A stretch of 64,000 bases of DNA from Bin87 sp965115825. Lineage in GTDB: Bacteria; Chloroflexota; Dehalococcoidia; Lucifugimonadales; UBA3495. The notes beneath the pieces are model-generated. The model was given only the letters and a program-made list of their open reading frames with translations. It was not told the DNA's origin and did not search any database. Location: contig OZ220464.1 in assembly GCA_965115825.1 (NCBI GenBank), positions 2,294,001 through 2,358,000 on the forward strand, given 5' to 3'. Shown in pieces: positions 26,570-34,859 of the stretch (the stretch's first letter is position 1; each line of letters starts with the position of its first letter). The position numbers were made by a program, and so were the translations under genes.

Positions 26570-27981
26570 TACGGCGTTGTCGCAGCTATCAACTCACTGA
26601 GATCGGGGGCGTCCCAGATGCGTTCCGCCGCGCTCACGATGTCTTCCAGCTTCTGGACGGGCCACCGCATCTGAGGGAAGAGCGGGCGCAGTTTTTCCAC
26701 CTCGGCGTCCAGCCCCCACTCCAGCTCCGTGCCCTGATACTCGCCCTGATAAGTAGTGCCGCCGGACATGGCGATGGTAATGCGCGGCGCAAAGGCCCTG
26801 CGGTCCTGATGCCCTACGGTTTCTACCTTGCGCATCAGCCCCAGCACAGCGTTATGATTCTCCGCTGTGGACGCCTCGGCATCGTCGCCGGGGTCAATGC
26901 GGGTTCGCAGCGGCGGATAAGAGCCGTTCACGGCCACGTAGGCGGCGAAATAATGGGTGCTGCCGATAACGGCCTGCCCTCGGGAGGGGTTGGGAAAGGC
27001 CGGCGAGGGGTACAGGGTTTCCAGCCAGTTCATATCGATGGTGATCCTCTCAATCTCCTCAATCTTCAAGGCGTGCGCTCGGCGAATGTCGGCCATCAGG
27101 TCAATAACCGGGCAGTTGTAGCCGGCCGTGGGGTACATTTTGAGCGCCGTGTGCAGCAGCTCCCAGCGGACGCCCAACCCCTCGGTAACCTGGTCGAAGG
27201 TTACCTGCCGGGGGCCGGTAAAGACATATGACAGCTCCCCCCGGTTGTTTCCCGTGAATGCGTTGTAGAACCCGGCCCGCCCTTCCAGCGCCTCTTCGGA
27301 ACCGCGCGCGTCTTCCCGAGCCAGCAGCGCGGCCATGATGCCGTTGCGGGTGGACTGAGGTTCGTGGAACATCATCTCACGCCCGCCGGAGCGAGGGCCT
27401 TCATTGGTGCCGGCCGTAAAAGTGCACGCCAGGGCGATAGCCGTAACCATTTGATCCTCGGTCAAGCCGAGCAGCTTGCCCGTAGCCACCGCCGCGCCCA
27501 GCGTTCCATAAATCGGGCTGGAACGGAACCCCCGGGCCTGGGTGGAGGCGATAAAGTCGCCGGCGATGCGCGACTCCACCTCGTAGCCGGCAGCCATCGC
27601 GGTGATAAGTTGCGCCCCGGTGGCGCCGCCCAGCTGAGCGGAGGCCAGCGCCGCCGGTATCACGCACGGGCCGGGATGGGTGAGCATCCGGTAGGAATCG
27701 GCCTGATTAGTCGCGTGCATCAGCTTGCTGTTGGCGAAAGCGGCTCCGCAACGGGTGGCCCGTCCGCCGTTGGCAAGAATAGTTGCGCCGTGCGCGGAGG
27801 CTTCCTCCGCCAGGACCAGGGCGACGGCAGCCTTGCCGTGACGGGTGTCCGCTCCGATGATGGCAACTACGGCAGCGTGGAGCAGGGAGGTCTGCATCTT
27901 GTTGATGACGTCAGGCGGCAGGTCGGCGGCGTCCAGGTTGACGGCCCAGCGGGCCAGTTGTCGGGAAAGGGAGTCGGGCAT
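26569..27981 (-). CDS. MmgE/PrpD family protein
   Basis: About 470 aa of the family that includes 2-methylcitrate dehydratase and aconitate decarboxylase. Recognisable parts are HATNQADSYRMLTHPGPCVI with the conserved His and Asp region, AMAAGYEVESRIAGDF, GTLGAAVATGKLLGLTEDQM, HTALKMYPTAGYNCPVIDLM and the small C-terminal lobe. The ATG at 27981 has AAGGAAGG before it; the TTG one codon earlier is less likely. It lies in the minus-strand catabolic run. Substrate is probably a hydroxy or unsaturated organic acid, which is inference. Confidence 0.88.
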   Translation of the reverse strand: MPDSLSRQLARWAVNLDAADLPPDVINKMQTSLLHAAVVAIIGADTRHGKAAVALVLAEEASAHGATILANGGRATRCGAAFANSKLMHATNQADSYRMLTHPGPCVIPAALASAQLGGATGAQLITAMAAGYEVESRIAGDFIASTQARGFRSSPIYGTLGAAVATGKLLGLTEDQMVTAIALACTFTAGTNEGPRSGGREMMFHEPQSTRNGIMAALLAREDARGSEEALEGRAGFYNAFTGNNRGELSYVFTGPRQVTFDQVTEGLGVRWELLHTALKMYPTAGYNCPVIDLMADIRRAHALKIEEIERITIDMNWLETLYPSPAFPNPSRGQAVIGSTHYFAAYVAVNGSYPPLRTRIDPGDDAEASTAENHNAVLGLMRKVETVGHQDRRAFAPRITIAMSGGTTYQGEYQGTELEWGLDAEVEKLRPLFPQMRWPVQKLEDIVSAAERIWDAPDLSELIAATTP

Positions 27982-28038
27982 CAAGCACCTTCCTTATCTA
28001 TTGGGTTGAAGTTGCACAGTGATTTTACTTGCGGCGGT

Positions 28039-28836
28039 TTATTCAATAAGGTCGCTCAGCCAGCGGCGCATCAGCAGCTTCAATCCCGCCAGGGCCAGCA
28101 CTGCCGCCGCGAAGAGCAACACCAGAGTCCAGTCCAAATCGCGCAGCGCGAACCCCAGAGCGGTGGCCGCCGCCGGCGGGTGGTCGGTATCCGTTATAGC
28201 CATCATCAGAATGACCACTCCCACGGCCAGAGCCGCGATAATGTTGACCCACCAATTGGATACGCCGTCCGGCCCCAGAACCAGGGGCGGCAGGAGCGAA
28301 TGAAACAGGATTAGCGCCACCAGTACGCCTACCGCAAGTCCAAGCAGGTGTCCGCCAATCAGATGGCGCAAGTCGGCGCGCCGGGCGCCGGGGGTCATGG
28401 CAACGATGAATACGCTGGAAGCCAGCCCCGCCGCCAGGGCCGCGTCCGCAATGGAGTCCACCAGCGTCAGCACGGCCAGCATCGCCCCCGCCGCCAACAG
28501 CGACTGGAGCAGGAACTTTCTGGCCAGCCGGAAAAAGCGGACGTCGTACAGTTCTACGTAAGGCGAAAGGTGGGCGCGCCGCCCAAACCGCCGCGGCAGT
28601 ACTTGCAGCTCCCCACGAGCTACCAGATGCGCCCAGAAGCCCGCATGATACCGTCCCCGAGCGTCGCGGATGTGGCGGCGGACAAAAAACCGCGAGTACA
28701 GCCGCCACCGCTGCAACGGACTGCGCCGGCGCAGCTTTACTACCGTCCTGCGGTCTTGCCTTGACTTCCTCCTCCCACTTGTCGCGCCGGATTCGACGCT
28801 GGCGCGGTCGGCCATGGGGAGCGCGTTCCTAGCCAA
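28039..28836 (-). CDS. HPP family integral membrane protein
   Basis: A basic, Arg-rich cytoplasmic N-terminus of about 90 residues is followed by several transmembrane helices and the family signature AITDTDHPPAAATALGFALR with the HPP triplet. HPP proteins are small membrane proteins; some plant and cyanobacterial members transport nitrite. The N-terminal extension is longer than usual. The ATG at 28836 overlaps the hydrolase stop by 8 bases; a second ATG at 28815 is possible. Confidence 0.8.
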   Translation of the reverse strand: MARNALPMADRASVESGATSGRRKSRQDRRTVVKLRRRSPLQRWRLYSRFFVRRHIRDARGRYHAGFWAHLVARGELQVLPRRFGRRAHLSPYVELYDVRFFRLARKFLLQSLLAAGAMLAVLTLVDSIADAALAAGLASSVFIVAMTPGARRADLRHLIGGHLLGLAVGVLVALILFHSLLPPLVLGPDGVSNWWVNIIAALAVGVVILMMAITDTDHPPAAATALGFALRDLDWTLVLLFAAAVLALAGLKLLMRRWLSDLIE

Positions 28837-29623
28837 GGCTGCGGGCGAAATCCAGCCACACGCGGGCGCAGGGCACGGGCAGAATGTGCTGCACGAAACC
28901 GTACACGCCGGGGAATACGACAGCCCGCCCGTTGGGGAAAACGTCGGCTGCGCCGCGAAAATCGCCCAGCACTTCCTCCCGCAGGGCGGCAGCGGCGATG
29001 ATAAGCGTCGGAGTTTGCACGTGTTTGAGCAGAGGGCGCAGGTCTCCCGAGGCTTGCGCCTGGAAGCCCGCCACCACGTGGGGCGCAGTCGCCTTCATCT
29101 GCTCGGCGTACCAGCGGGTGTATGCCGGGTCAACAATCTGAGGGTCAAGCCGGCGGCCAATGCTGCTTTCCACCCAGGCGCCGATACCCTCCTGCTCAAT
29201 CTGCACGGCAGACTGGGCATGATGCGCATCGTCAAAACTGGTGGGCGAGGTGCACGCCGTCAGCGACAGCAAGCGTTCCTGGCGCATCGTGGCGTAACGC
29301 ATGGCGATGCTGCCGCCGACCGTTTCGCCAATCAGGTGGAACTTCTCCAGACCCAGCTTGTCAACGAACTCCGCCAGGTCGCCAGCGAAGTTGTCCACCG
29401 ACCAGGGGTAGCCCGGTTCGGGAACCGACGATTGGCCCATCCCCCGCATATCCAGGCGGATGACCCGGTAATGCCGCGCGATTATCGGCGTCCACCCGAA
29501 CCACATTTTGTGGTTTTTGGCCATGCCGTGGTGCATTACCACGGTCTCCGGCTGCGTCCAGGGGTCGGTGAAATCGTCGATCGTATAGAACAGCTCGCAG
29601 CCGTCGTCCAGGCGCACTTTCAT
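28829..29623 (-). CDS. Alpha/beta-fold hydrolase with Thr at the nucleophile position
   Basis: 264 aa with the usual alpha/beta-hydrolase order: TVVMHHGMAKNHKMW (oxyanion loop), VIRLDMRGMGQSSVPEPGY, the nucleophile elbow LIGETVGGSIAMRYA and a late His in YGFVQHILP. The elbow should be GxSxG but reads GETVG, with codon ACG giving Thr. The cap region holds a stretch (RRLDPQIVDPAYTRWYAEQM) seen in carboxylactone-type hydrolases. It follows the CMD-domain gene by 12 bases. The pair recalls the fused PcaD/PcaC module of protocatechuate degradation, but the specific substrate is not shown. Confidence 0.84.
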   Translation of the reverse strand: MKVRLDDGCELFYTIDDFTDPWTQPETVVMHHGMAKNHKMWFGWTPIIARHYRVIRLDMRGMGQSSVPEPGYPWSVDNFAGDLAEFVDKLGLEKFHLIGETVGGSIAMRYATMRQERLLSLTACTSPTSFDDAHHAQSAVQIEQEGIGAWVESSIGRRLDPQIVDPAYTRWYAEQMKATAPHVVAGFQAQASGDLRPLLKHVQTPTLIIAAAALREEVLGDFRGAADVFPNGRAVVFPGVYGFVQHILPVPCARVWLDFARSLG

Positions 29624-29635
29624 CTCATCTCCCTG

Positions 29636-30430
29636 CTAACCGATGCCCAGCTCGTTGAAAACCGAGCGGGCGATGCGCATGGAGGTTCGGGCGTTAACGT
29701 ACCCGCCATACATGGAGAGGTGTATGAAAATCTCCATTATCTCTTCGGGAGTAAGGCCAACGCCAACGGCTCCGCGTATGCGCCGGCGCATCTGGGCGTC
29801 GTACACTCCCATGCTGGTCAGCGCAGCCAGGGAGACGATGGCCCGCTCCTTGTCATTTAACTGCGTGCGGCTGTAAATGGCTCCCCAGTTGTATTCGTCA
29901 ACGATACGCTCCAGCTGTCCCTCGGGGCTGTCAGTGTCCATCCCCGTATCGGGCAGGTTGCCCATGTGATGGCGGTGCATCTCCTGACCCAGGGCGTACA
30001 GCTCGTCGGCGTGCTGATTCGGGTCGTATTCCAGAACCGGCTCGTATTCAATGCCAAGCTCCTCAAAAATGTCCTTGGTCAGCCGCAGCCCGGACTCAAC
30101 CGCCGGCACTCCGATGTAAAAGGTGGACTGGAAGAATATCTCCACCACCTGGTGCGACGTCAGGCCCACGTTAAGCGCGCGGACGATGTGGCGGCGCAGC
30201 AGGTTCAGCTCGCCCTGAGTCATCAGGGCTGATATGGTGGCGATGCAGCGTTGCTGCAGGCTCAGTCCGGGCCTGGTCCAGATGCTGCCGAACAAGGCTT
30301 CGTCGATGATGCGCTTCAAGTCCGGCGCCAGCTGGTCAACGCCGGGCAGGGCGTAGTGGGAAGTATCCCCTCCTGCCATCGTCCTGCGCATCTCGCGACC
30401 GGCTTGCAGGCGTTCATTGGGAGTAGTCAA
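29636..30430 (-). CDS. Carboxymuconolactone decarboxylase (CMD) family protein, two domains
   Basis: Two tandem CMD/AhpD-like domains, each with the helical motif: about residues 40-115 (SLQQRCIATISALMTQGELN, then VGLTSHQVVEIFFQSTFYIG) and about 160-255 (LNDKERAIVSLAALTSMGVY, then VGLTPEEIMEIFIHLSMYGG). No CxxC pair is seen, so this is a decarboxylase-type rather than an AhpD peroxidase-type member. The start is TTG at 30430, set by GAGGAGGAAT just upstream; the GTG 18 bases earlier overlaps that site. It is the first gene of the minus-strand run, followed by an alpha/beta hydrolase. Confidence 0.85.
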   Translation of the reverse strand: MTTPNERLQAGREMRRTMAGGDTSHYALPGVDQLAPDLKRIIDEALFGSIWTRPGLSLQQRCIATISALMTQGELNLLRRHIVRALNVGLTSHQVVEIFFQSTFYIGVPAVESGLRLTKDIFEELGIEYEPVLEYDPNQHADELYALGQEMHRHHMGNLPDTGMDTDSPEGQLERIVDEYNWGAIYSRTQLNDKERAIVSLAALTSMGVYDAQMRRRIRGAVGVGLTPEEIMEIFIHLSMYGGYVNARTSMRIARSVFNELGIG

Positions 30431-30759
30431 GGCTGTATTCCTCCTCACAAAAACCGATGCTGTGTAACCGTTAGCGCCGGTTCATAGCTATTGGCACTGG
30501 TTCAAGTTAGCTTTGAGAATGCCACAGGATCCTCCTATGCCGTGATTTTCCAACCTGACCCCACCGCGCAGAAACCCCGTGAACACCACCGATTTTATCA
30601 CCGAACCCCACCGCCGCATAGCCGCCGCCTTGCCCTGCGCTCATAATCAACGCGCATTTAAGGATACCCTGCGCGTCGCGGGCGATTTGTCATATAATAG
30701 CCCCGCCGCAATGGAACTCAACATTCAGTCAGACGCAACATTCAAGGAGGGACATCCCT
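30431..30759. other. Divergent intergenic region between the CMD and Rieske genes
   Basis: About 330 bases with no gene. It must contain promoters for both directions. TATAAT at 30693-30698 is a perfect -10 for the Rieske gene, though the -35 region is weak. Confidence 0.6.
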
Positions 30760-31086
30760 ATGGCCGACGAGTTTGTGAAAATTGCCTCTCTCAGCGACAT
30801 CCCAGCAGGCGATATGCTTTCGGTGCGGGTCGGCTCGGAAGAAATCCTGCTGGTGAACCTGGATGGCGAGCTGCACGCCTGCGACGACATCTGTAGCCAC
30901 GCTTACGCCAACCTCTCCGAAGGAGACCTAGAAGATGGCGAAGTGGTTTGCCCGCTGCACGGGGCCGTTTTTGATGTCGCCACCGGCAACCCCGTTACGC
31001 CGCCGGCCACCGAGGCGCTGCGCAAATTCGCCGTCCGCATCGATGGCGACGATGTTCTGGTAGGCCCGGTTATCGCAACCGAATAG
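30760..31086 (+). CDS. Rieske [2Fe-2S] ferredoxin
   Basis: A 108-aa soluble Rieske protein like the ferredoxin parts of non-haem oxygenases. The first cluster-binding pair is CSHAYANLSEG and the second is EVVCPLHGAVFD, giving the C-x-H and C-x-x-H ligands. AAGGAGG lies nine bases before the ATG, and a TATAAT box stands about 60 bases upstream. There is no oxygenase or reductase gene next to it, so its partner is elsewhere in the genome. Confidence 0.92.
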   Translation: MADEFVKIASLSDIPAGDMLSVRVGSEEILLVNLDGELHACDDICSHAYANLSEGDLEDGEVVCPLHGAVFDVATGNPVTPPATEALRKFAVRIDGDDVLVGPVIATE

Positions 31087-31110
31087 CCGCCCACTCACAC
31101 AGTCAAATAC

Positions 31111-31141
31111 GGCGACGCCGGCCTGCCGGCATGGCGTCGCC
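31111..31141. terminator. Hairpin between the convergent Rieske and UGSC genes
   Basis: GGCGACGCC (31111-31119) and GGCGTCGCC (31133-31141) form a perfect 9-bp stem. No T-run follows on either strand, so termination is likely but not certain. Confidence 0.5.
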
Positions 31142-31184
31142 CCCCTGAATCTCGACGCTAACCCCGCTGCCGGCGGCTTTCCCG

Positions 31185-31757
31185 TCAGCCGACAGTGGCA
31201 GCAGCCGGTACGCCGGTGAGAATGGACTCAACTTCGTCGGCCAATTCGGCGGCCCTGGCTTTCACTTCAGAGTCCGTAAGGCTGGACAGCGGATGCTGCG
31301 CCACCACGTAGCGGTATTCGGGAACTCCCATCATCCGGGTCATCGCCTGCGCCGTATTGAGGAATACGTGGGTGATGATGGCCGCCGTGGGGACGCCGCG
31401 CTTTTCCATGTCAATGCCGTCGTGCACACTGCACGAGCTGCAAGACCCTCAATCTCCCACCCCGGTGATTAGGTAGTCAACCTCCCCCAGTATGGAATCA
31501 ATCACGTCCTGCTTGGCCGGCAGACTGGCGTGGTGCTTGCTATAGTACTTGACCTCGGAAAAGCCGTGTCGCTCGTTGAGGATGCTGCCCAGTTCATGGA
31601 GCAGCTTGTCGGCGTTGGCCTTGGAGTTCTCCATCAGGCCCAGGCGCTTGCCCGCAAGCCCGCCGGAGCGGTCGTTCATGCGGAATTCGGATTGAGGCAG
31701 CTCAGTGCCTTTGGGGTTCACCAGCCGCAGCCGGCTCATGGTTTCGGCGGTTGTCAT
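31185..31757 (-). CDS. UGSC-motif family selenoprotein (in-frame TGA read as selenocysteine)
   Basis: The minus-strand frame reads ...DYLITGVGD, then TGA (31451-31449), then GSCSSCSVHDGIDMEKRG..., with no frame change, to a stop at 31185. The whole is 190 residues with selenocysteine at position 103, exactly in the U-G-S-C motif that names this family of (seleno)proteins. Gene callers would give two fragments of 102 and 80 aa. GGAGAGGTGAACG precedes the ATG. Downstream of the TGA lies a SECIS-like hairpin (31420-31436). Similar coding quality on both sides of the TGA argues against a simple nonsense mutation. The family is thought to be redox-active, but the reaction is unknown. No selA, selB or selC is in the window, so decoding ability must be checked elsewhere. 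Confidence 0.85.
31420..31448 (-). promoter_or_regulatory. Predicted bacterial SECIS element
   Basis: After the TGA come 12 bases, then TCGTGC-AGTGT-GCACGA (31436-31420): a 6-bp stem closing a 5-base loop that contains GU. Distance and size match the upper stem-loop of the E. coli fdhF SECIS (11 bases, then a 17-base hairpin with GU in the loop). Confidence 0.68.
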
Positions 31758-31921
31758 CGTTCACCTCTCCGGACGTGTTTCGGCATCGGATTGCCTGACA
31801 GCGCTGATTGTAGCGTCAATTGGATGAAAAAACTACGCTGTCACCGCGACCCGTACCTCGCGGCGCCCCAGCACACCAACTCGCCGTCGGTTTGGATGGA
31901 TAAGTGATTGCTCGCCTGCTA

Positions 31922-33049
31922 TTATGGCGTCGTCGCTTCCGGCGTCGCCGTCGCCGGCCCTTGGCCGCCGGAGCCGGAACCGCCGTCCCCGCTGTCCGAA
32001 CCGCCCCCGTAATCCGGCGAGTAAAGCGCCACAACCCCCGCCTCAAGTTTCGCCGGATATTCCGGCCAACCCCTCCGGTTCATGGACAAACCCTGACCCC
32101 GATGGAATGTATCTACCGATAAATACGTGGTCGGGAACGCCTCCGTCAACGCCGCGAACCTCGATACCGGAACCATCGCGTACCGAGTATCGACCCCGAA
32201 CGCCTCGAACGCACTCTCCGGCGGCATATACAGGCTTTGGCTCGTGAACCACGTCCTGATCCTGCTCATGGTTGCTGCATCCGGAGCCATGATCTTGACC
32301 ACAACCTTCCCGTTGTCAGCGCCAAATGCGTACTGAGCGGCTGCGGTCTCCGTCGCGCCATGGGCATAGGCCGTCATCATCGTGTTCATCGTACTGTCCA
32401 TGCGCTCATACATGGTTGTCGTCTCATCAGCCTCGCCGGGCGGGAATCCCGCTGCCACCACATCCGCTCTCTGGATCACTGACAGCACGTTGGCGGTGGG
32501 AATTCGCCACGTGTACTCCCCAATGCTCTGGCCGCCTACGGACTCGATGTAGTCCGACAATGCCGGCTGCACGTTCAGGTCCGTCCGGTACCCGATGCCA
32601 ATCTCCACATGCGTCGGCGTTTGGGCGCCGTCCGCATACCGTTGCAACAGCCCCAGGAGCATCGGCCCCACATACTCGGTGTTCTCGCCCAGGTCCACCG
32701 GCTCCGATCCGGTCTCCGCGCCGCTGCTAAAAGGCGTTGCCGTGGGCGAGCCGGCAGATTCCGTTGGCGCGGCCGGCGCGTCAGTCGGTTCAGGCGTTGC
32801 CGCGGGTGTGCCGGCAGATTCCGTTGGCGCGGCCGGCGCGTCAGTCGGCTCAAGCGTTGCCGTAGGCGCGCCGGCAGATTCCGTTGGCATGGCCGGCGTG
32901 TTCGTCGGATTGGGCATATCCGTTACGCCGCCAGCTGGCGACGCACCCACCGTAGGCTCTGCTTCGGACTGCTCGCCACACCCAGCCGCTATAACCGCCA
33001 GCCCGCAGAGCAGCGCAATCAAAAACGTCGCTTTGAAGAACCCTGGCAT
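31922..33049 (-). CDS. Lipoprotein with Pro/Thr repeats
   Basis: A 375-aa protein with a lipoprotein signal (LLCGLAVIAAGC, lipobox IAAGC near residues 20-24). A low-complexity stalk (about 35-110) is made of near-identical 20-residue units such as EPTDAPAAPTESAGTPAAT. The folded domain (about 120-350) holds YVGPMLLGLLQRYADGA, HVEIGIGYRTDLNVQPALSD and DNGKVVVKIMAPDAATMSRI, which I do not recognise. The C-terminus is Gly/Ser-rich. It is probably displayed outside the cell on a flexible stem. Confidence 0.75.
   Translation of the reverse strand: MPGFFKATFLIALLCGLAVIAAGCGEQSEAEPTVGASPAGGVTDMPNPTNTPAMPTESAGAPTATLEPTDAPAAPTESAGTPAATPEPTDAPAAPTESAGSPTATPFSSGAETGSEPVDLGENTEYVGPMLLGLLQRYADGAQTPTHVEIGIGYRTDLNVQPALSDYIESVGGQSIGEYTWRIPTANVLSVIQRADVVAAGFPPGEADETTTMYERMDSTMNTMMTAYAHGATETAAAQYAFGADNGKVVVKIMAPDAATMSRIRTWFTSQSLYMPPESAFEAFGVDTRYAMVPVSRFAALTEAFPTTYLSVDTFHRGQGLSMNRRGWPEYPAKLEAGVVALYSPDYGGGSDSGDGGSGSGGQGPATATPEATTP
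32733..32912 (-). repeat. Three 60-bp tandem repeats in the lipoprotein stalk
   Basis: Units start at 32733, 32793 and 32853. The first two differ at only a few bases; the third is more diverged. Sixty bases keep the frame, so copy number can change without breaking the gene. Confidence 0.85.
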
Positions 33050-33115
33050 TGGCCATCATCCTCCTGCCTCCTGGCCGCCGACAACATCGCCGATGATCAA
33101 TTACCATCGATGATA

Positions 33116-33140
33116 GCCCCGGTGGAGCAAACACCGGGGC
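33116..33140. terminator. Hairpin upstream of the lipoprotein gene
   Basis: GCCCCGGTG (33116-33124) and CACCGGGGC (33132-33140), a perfect 9-bp stem with a 7-base loop. It may end transcription of the membrane-protein gene at 33265-33765. The T-run is weak. Confidence 0.45.
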
Positions 33141-33264
33141 CGCTTTGTTGACCTGCGCAGTATAAGGACGGATCAACCTACCGTCAATCAAAAGCCGGCA
33201 TTGCCGCCGCCCGAGCAACTTCCCAATAGAGCACGTCAGCCGCGTCGGAACCCGCAACGCTTCA

Positions 33265-33765
33265 TCACGCGAACGGAATGTATGTCAGATAAGTCAGCAT
33301 CGCCAGGCTCCCCAACAGGGAGGGAATGACATGGCGGATTTGGACGCGCTCTTGTGTCTCAGGCAGATCGTCCGCAAACATCAAGCAGACCAGCGCCGCA
33401 ATGAAAGCCAACAAATTGGCAATGGGAACCAATATCAGGGGTCCAGTAGCGAAAAGAAAACCGATGCCGATCGGGCCCAACAACCAAGCTAAGAACAGCG
33501 CCGCGTAAGACGGCCCCAGCAACCCCCAGGGCAACATCCGTCCGTTAATCTGGAAGGCGTAATGAACCCAGGGCACGAGACCGCACGCCCAGTAGAGCGC
33601 GCCGAGCCGTGCGCAGCGGGATGCGTCCCAACCGTGCCGGCGGGCCCAATGCCAAGACAACAGAGCTCCTATCGGAGCCGTCACCACCAGGGCGCAGCAT
33701 ACGAAGAACCCCAACACCCAGATGGCCGCGCCGGCCAACCACACGTAAAGCATGAACATAAACAT
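33265..33765 (-). CDS. Hypothetical four-helix membrane protein, paralogue 1
   Basis: 166 aa with about four transmembrane helices. The loop between helices 1 and 2 is RRHGWDASRCARLGALYWAC, and the C-terminal part reads PETQERVQIRHVIPSLLGSL. Both are shared with the protein at 33851-34423 and with the broken copy at 34563-34780. AAGGGA lies before the ATG. The function is unknown and no family was recognised. Confidence 0.68.
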   Translation of the reverse strand: MFMFMLYVWLAGAAIWVLGFFVCCALVVTAPIGALLSWHWARRHGWDASRCARLGALYWACGLVPWVHYAFQINGRMLPWGLLGPSYAALFLAWLLGPIGIGFLFATGPLILVPIANLLAFIAALVCLMFADDLPETQERVQIRHVIPSLLGSLAMLTYLTYIPFA

Positions 33766-33850
33766 CTAGGGATCCCTTTCCTTGGTAACTTTCCGGTGGT
33801 ACGAGCGACAGCCGTATTCCAAGTCCCCGCCTTTCCTGCACCAAACCCTG

Positions 33851-34423
33851 CTACACCTCAAACAGGCCCCACGACCATAAGAACGGCGCCCAAGTCAACC
33901 CACTCAGCATCGCCAGGCTCCCCAACACGGAGGGAACGACATAGCGGATTTGGACGCGGTGTTGTGTCTCCGGCAGCGCGTCCGCAAACGTCCAGCAGAC
34001 CAGCGCCACAATCAAGGCCAGCAAATTGGCAACGGGAAGCCAGGTAACGGGAAGCAATGCCAGGATCCAAGCGCCCAACCAAATAGTGTCGAAAATGCCG
34101 ACAGAGACCGGGCCGGCCAGCCAGGCGAAGAACAAGGCCATGTAGCTTGCTTTCATCAGCCTCCGCGGCGGCGTCCGTCCATTAATCCGGCAAGCGAAAT
34201 AGACCCAAGGCAGGAGACCGCCAGCCCAGTAGAGTGCGCCGAGCCACGCGCAGCGAGAGGCGTCCCAACCCTGCCGGCGGGCCCAACGCCGGTACAACAA
34301 AGCTCCTATCGGGGCCGTCATTATCAAAATGCAACACGTGAAGCAACCCAGCGCCCACACAAAGAATCTGCCGTATGATACGATGGCATAGACTGCGATG
34401 TAGGAGACATCAATATTGGCCAT
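33851..34423 (-). CDS. Hypothetical four-helix membrane protein, paralogue 2
   Basis: 190 aa, clearly homologous to the downstream gene at 33265-33765: TAPIGALLYRRWARRQGWDA, LGALYWAGGLLPWVYFACRI and PETQHRVQIRYVVPSVLGSL. It has a slightly longer N-terminus and C-terminus. The ribosome binding site is weak. Together with the third, broken copy it forms a small tandem family. Unknown function. Confidence 0.68.
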   Translation of the reverse strand: MANIDVSYIAVYAIVSYGRFFVWALGCFTCCILIMTAPIGALLYRRWARRQGWDASRCAWLGALYWAGGLLPWVYFACRINGRTPPRRLMKASYMALFFAWLAGPVSVGIFDTIWLGAWILALLPVTWLPVANLLALIVALVCWTFADALPETQHRVQIRYVVPSVLGSLAMLSGLTWAPFLWSWGLFEV

Positions 34424-34562
34424 AATACACCAGTGTTCAGAGAATGGGTTCGCTTTGGGAGCGACAAGTCAGAGGTATCCTCGGGTTGGGTTGCAGTATG
34501 CGGCAGAGCCGGGCCGGCGGAAACCCCGCCGACCTTTGCCGCCTCAATCCCGCAATATGTCA

Positions 34563-34780
34563 TCACTTGAACAGAATGTATGGCAGATAAGTCAGCATCG
34601 CCAGGCTCCCCAACAGGGAGGGAATGACATGGCGGCTCTGGATGCGTCCCGACCTGCCGGCGGGCCTAATGCCAAGACAACAAGAATCCTATTGGAGCCG
34701 TCACCGCCGGAGCGCAACGTACGTAAAGCCCCAACACCCAGATGGTCGTGCCGGCTAACCACACGATAAGCATCAACAGC
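34563..34780 (-). pseudogene. Third copy of the four-helix membrane protein, internally deleted
   Basis: The sequence matches the 5' end and the 3' end of the gene at 33265-33765 but lacks about 300 bases between them. The joint is near 34640, where GGGACGCATCC meets the sequence before the CCGCCATGTCATTCC region, and the frame is lost. This stretch and its flanks hold no intact gene. Confidence 0.75.
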
Positions 34781-34859
34781 TGGCGCTCCCATTCCTTGGT
34801 AATTCCAAAGGGCTTCCCTAGTACCCTTGAAGGGGTGCAATTCAGGCCGGTTCCCGGAC

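Noticed and set aside
31449..31757. A stand-alone 102-aa gene followed by a separate 80-aa gene
   Set aside because: The frame, the UGSC motif and the hairpin show one gene with a recoded TGA; the second part has no ribosome binding site of its own.
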